From: Leptobrachium leishanense
Lineage: Eukaryota; Chordata; Amphibia; Anura; Megophryidae
Length of the DNA: 64,000 bases
Assembly: GCA_009667805.1 (NCBI GenBank)
Contig: CM019063.1
Span: 54,668,881 to 54,732,880 of the forward strand
Reading direction: 5' to 3'
How positions within the stretch are numbered: the first letter of the stretch is position 1; the number at the start of each line of letters is the position of its first letter. This document shows positions 62,698 to 64,000 of the stretch, piece by piece. Under the pieces are notes generated by a model, which worked only from the letters and a program-made list of their open reading frames with translations, did not search any database and was not told where the DNA came from. Both the position numbers and the translations under genes were made by a program.

Positions 62698-64000
62698 TAG
62701 TGATGAGCCTTACACCCCCGTGTTCGGTTTGCATTCGAACTCGAACAATTTCAAAAGTTTGAGTTCCAACTCGAACCAAACTCAATGCAAGTCAATGGGA
62801 CTCGAAAGTTCGAATTTTAGAGTGCCCTCCTTCAAATATCGTGCCTAGGAGGTCCCCATAACCTGCCCGTAAAGTGGCGGATTTGTAGGATGTATAGAAA
62901 CAATTAAAAACAAAAAAATGACATTTCAAATGACGGTAAATGGTTTTCCTTTAATCTATTCATAAACAACTGCTTGGGGCGGCAGCCTGTATGAAAAGAA
63001 GAGACATTTTAGGACACGCAGAACAAGTTTAGTGATTTTTTGGCTAAATTATGGTGAAACTTATGCAGGCTTTGGATGAAAGTAACAATAGGTGCTTTAA
63101 AATTGGGCCTTTAGTGTCGGCAACAGTGGCGTCACACCGTAACCCCTCTGTAGTATTGTGGAAGAGTGCAGGGTTGGACTCTGCGGTCCAATATAAAAAT
63201 GATATGAATCTGGTACAGGAGTCAATGCACCCAAATATTGTGCCTTTGGTGGCAGCAAGTGCCTTCACACCATAACCCCTTTGTGGTGTTGTGGAAGAGT
63301 GCAGTGGTGGAGGTTTTGGGAATGCAGCAGAGATCCCCGATCTATTCAGTTACGTCAGCATCAGGGGATTGATAGCTGCTGATCCAGGACTGATTAATTT
63401 TTATAAATGTCAGTCGGTCTACAGAGTCGGTGGACAGATGCACTCTTTTGTCTGTGACAAAACCTCCAGTGGCACTGAATGTACTTTCAGAAAGCACGCT
63501 GGATGAAGGGCAACCTAGTAGCTGCATAGCATATTGGCTAAGTTCTGGCCAATGATCCAATCTCAACACCCAGTAAGCCAGTGGATCATCTGCTGTAAAG
63601 GTATCCAGGTCTGCCCTTGCCCCTAGGTAGTCCTGCACCATATGGTGAAAACGCTGGCAATGGGTGCCTACATTTGACGTCCCTGGGCGTCGTGGACTAA
63701 AAAAATTTAAAAAGGCATCAGTCAAGCGGCCCCGTCCTTCACCGCTCTTCATCTGATCATCCGCAGCTTCAGAAGCACCTGTGTCATCCCTTGGTAACCT
63801 ACCAGTGCCTGGAAAGGTGTTACACAAGTGTCGCTTTAGAGCGTCCTCAAGTTGTTTCATCCTGTGTTCCCTCTGTGCGGGCAGGAGGAGCTCTGCAACT
63901 TTACCCTTGTATCAAGGATCAAGAAGGCTTGCTAACCAGTAATGATCCCTCTCCTTGATAGCACGAATCTTGGGGTCCTTTAGCAGGCTTTGCAGGATAA
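62698..64000 (-). mobile_element. hAT transposon, 3' half, running off the window
   Basis: The left terminus TAGTGATGAGC is followed by TTCGGTTTGCATTCGAACTC-type inverted words, as in hAT ends. A 600-bp subterminal region includes two diverged copies of a segment containing CACACCGTAACCCC (63140) and CACACCATAACCCC (63250). The transposase gene reads leftwards and ends at 63342. The rest of the element lies beyond base 64000. Confidence 0.6.
63342..64000 (-). pseudogene. hAT transposase C-terminal half, one in-frame stop
   Basis: Cut-and-paste transposase of the hAT superfamily (ZBED-like lineage). From the window edge leftwards it reads ILQSLLKDPKIRAIKERDHY, then WLASLLDP, then TGA at 63912-63914 where family members usually have Arg before YKGK. 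It continues open for 190 codons to the stop at 63342. The C-terminal dimerisation domain is clear: DPLAYWVLRLDHWPELSQYA, then SSSVLSESTFSATGGFVTDK, then VDRLTFIKINQSWI (W, S-E-x-x-F-S and L-x-F-I-K-x-N motifs). The single nonsense codon (a CGA-to-TGA change would explain it) is the only lesion visible in this part. The N-terminal zinc finger and first catalytic residues are outside the window. Confidence 0.85.

Overview
The window is repeat-dense vertebrate genomic DNA, most likely from an anuran amphibian (frog or toad). That is inferred from the mix of mobile elements: Tc1/mariner elements, several hAT families, TTAA-flanked foldback elements, L2/CR1/Rex1-type and L1/Tx1-type LINEs, tRNA-derived SINEs and solo LTRs. 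I recognise no complete host protein-coding gene, no rRNA or functional tRNA gene, no CRISPR array and no bacterial-style operon. Nearly all long open frames are decayed transposon genes or translations of tandem repeats. One short minus-strand segment (30639-30756) has the look of a spliced exon, but I cannot name its gene.

Layout. 1-6.4 kb: an L1/Tx1-like ORF1 relic (1.6-3.1 kb), then minus-strand LINE pieces (4.0-6.0 kb) with an inverted junction. 7.0-9.4 kb: a non-autonomous hAT element, a 127-bp palindrome and an L2 3' end. 10.1-11.8 kb: a nearly complete Tc1 element with a broken transposase gene. 12.7-16 kb: a TAT/ATA-flanked foldback element and a SINE array. 16.2-19.4 kb: a TTAA element holding two nested insertions. 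20.4-22.4 kb: an AT-rich higher-order satellite. 23.3-25.1 kb: a 52-bp minisatellite inside a repeat. 25.25-27.1 kb: a telomere-like 36-bp minisatellite. 27.1-33.3 kb: Tc1 remnants, six scattered copies of one interspersed repeat (family C), a solo LTR and low-copy DNA. 33.4-36.2 kb: a LINE split by a hAT element. 37.7-39.3 kb: an 82-bp minisatellite. 39.3-48.3 kb: a possible LTR, a decayed Tc1 element, foldback elements and a solo LTR. 48.3-49.1 kb: low-copy DNA. 49.1-61.6 kb: a LINE whose 3' UTR has expanded into a 39-bp minisatellite, several elements nested in it, and a tandem duplication of about 4.3-4.7 kb. 62.7-64 kb: the 3' half of a hAT element with a nearly open transposase.

The strongest evidence is insertion structure read directly from the bases. 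There are five perfect target-site duplications of 5-10 bp. Four insertions can be checked against an empty site, in another copy of the host repeat or in a palindrome that is restored when the insert is removed. One duplication breakpoint is visible to the base. The unifying theme is that several unrelated element families carry internal minisatellites and large palindromes, and that the non-autonomous hAT elements appear to share these modules. I found no convincing new gene system; the most unusual biology is this transposon-borne tandem-repeat and palindrome architecture.
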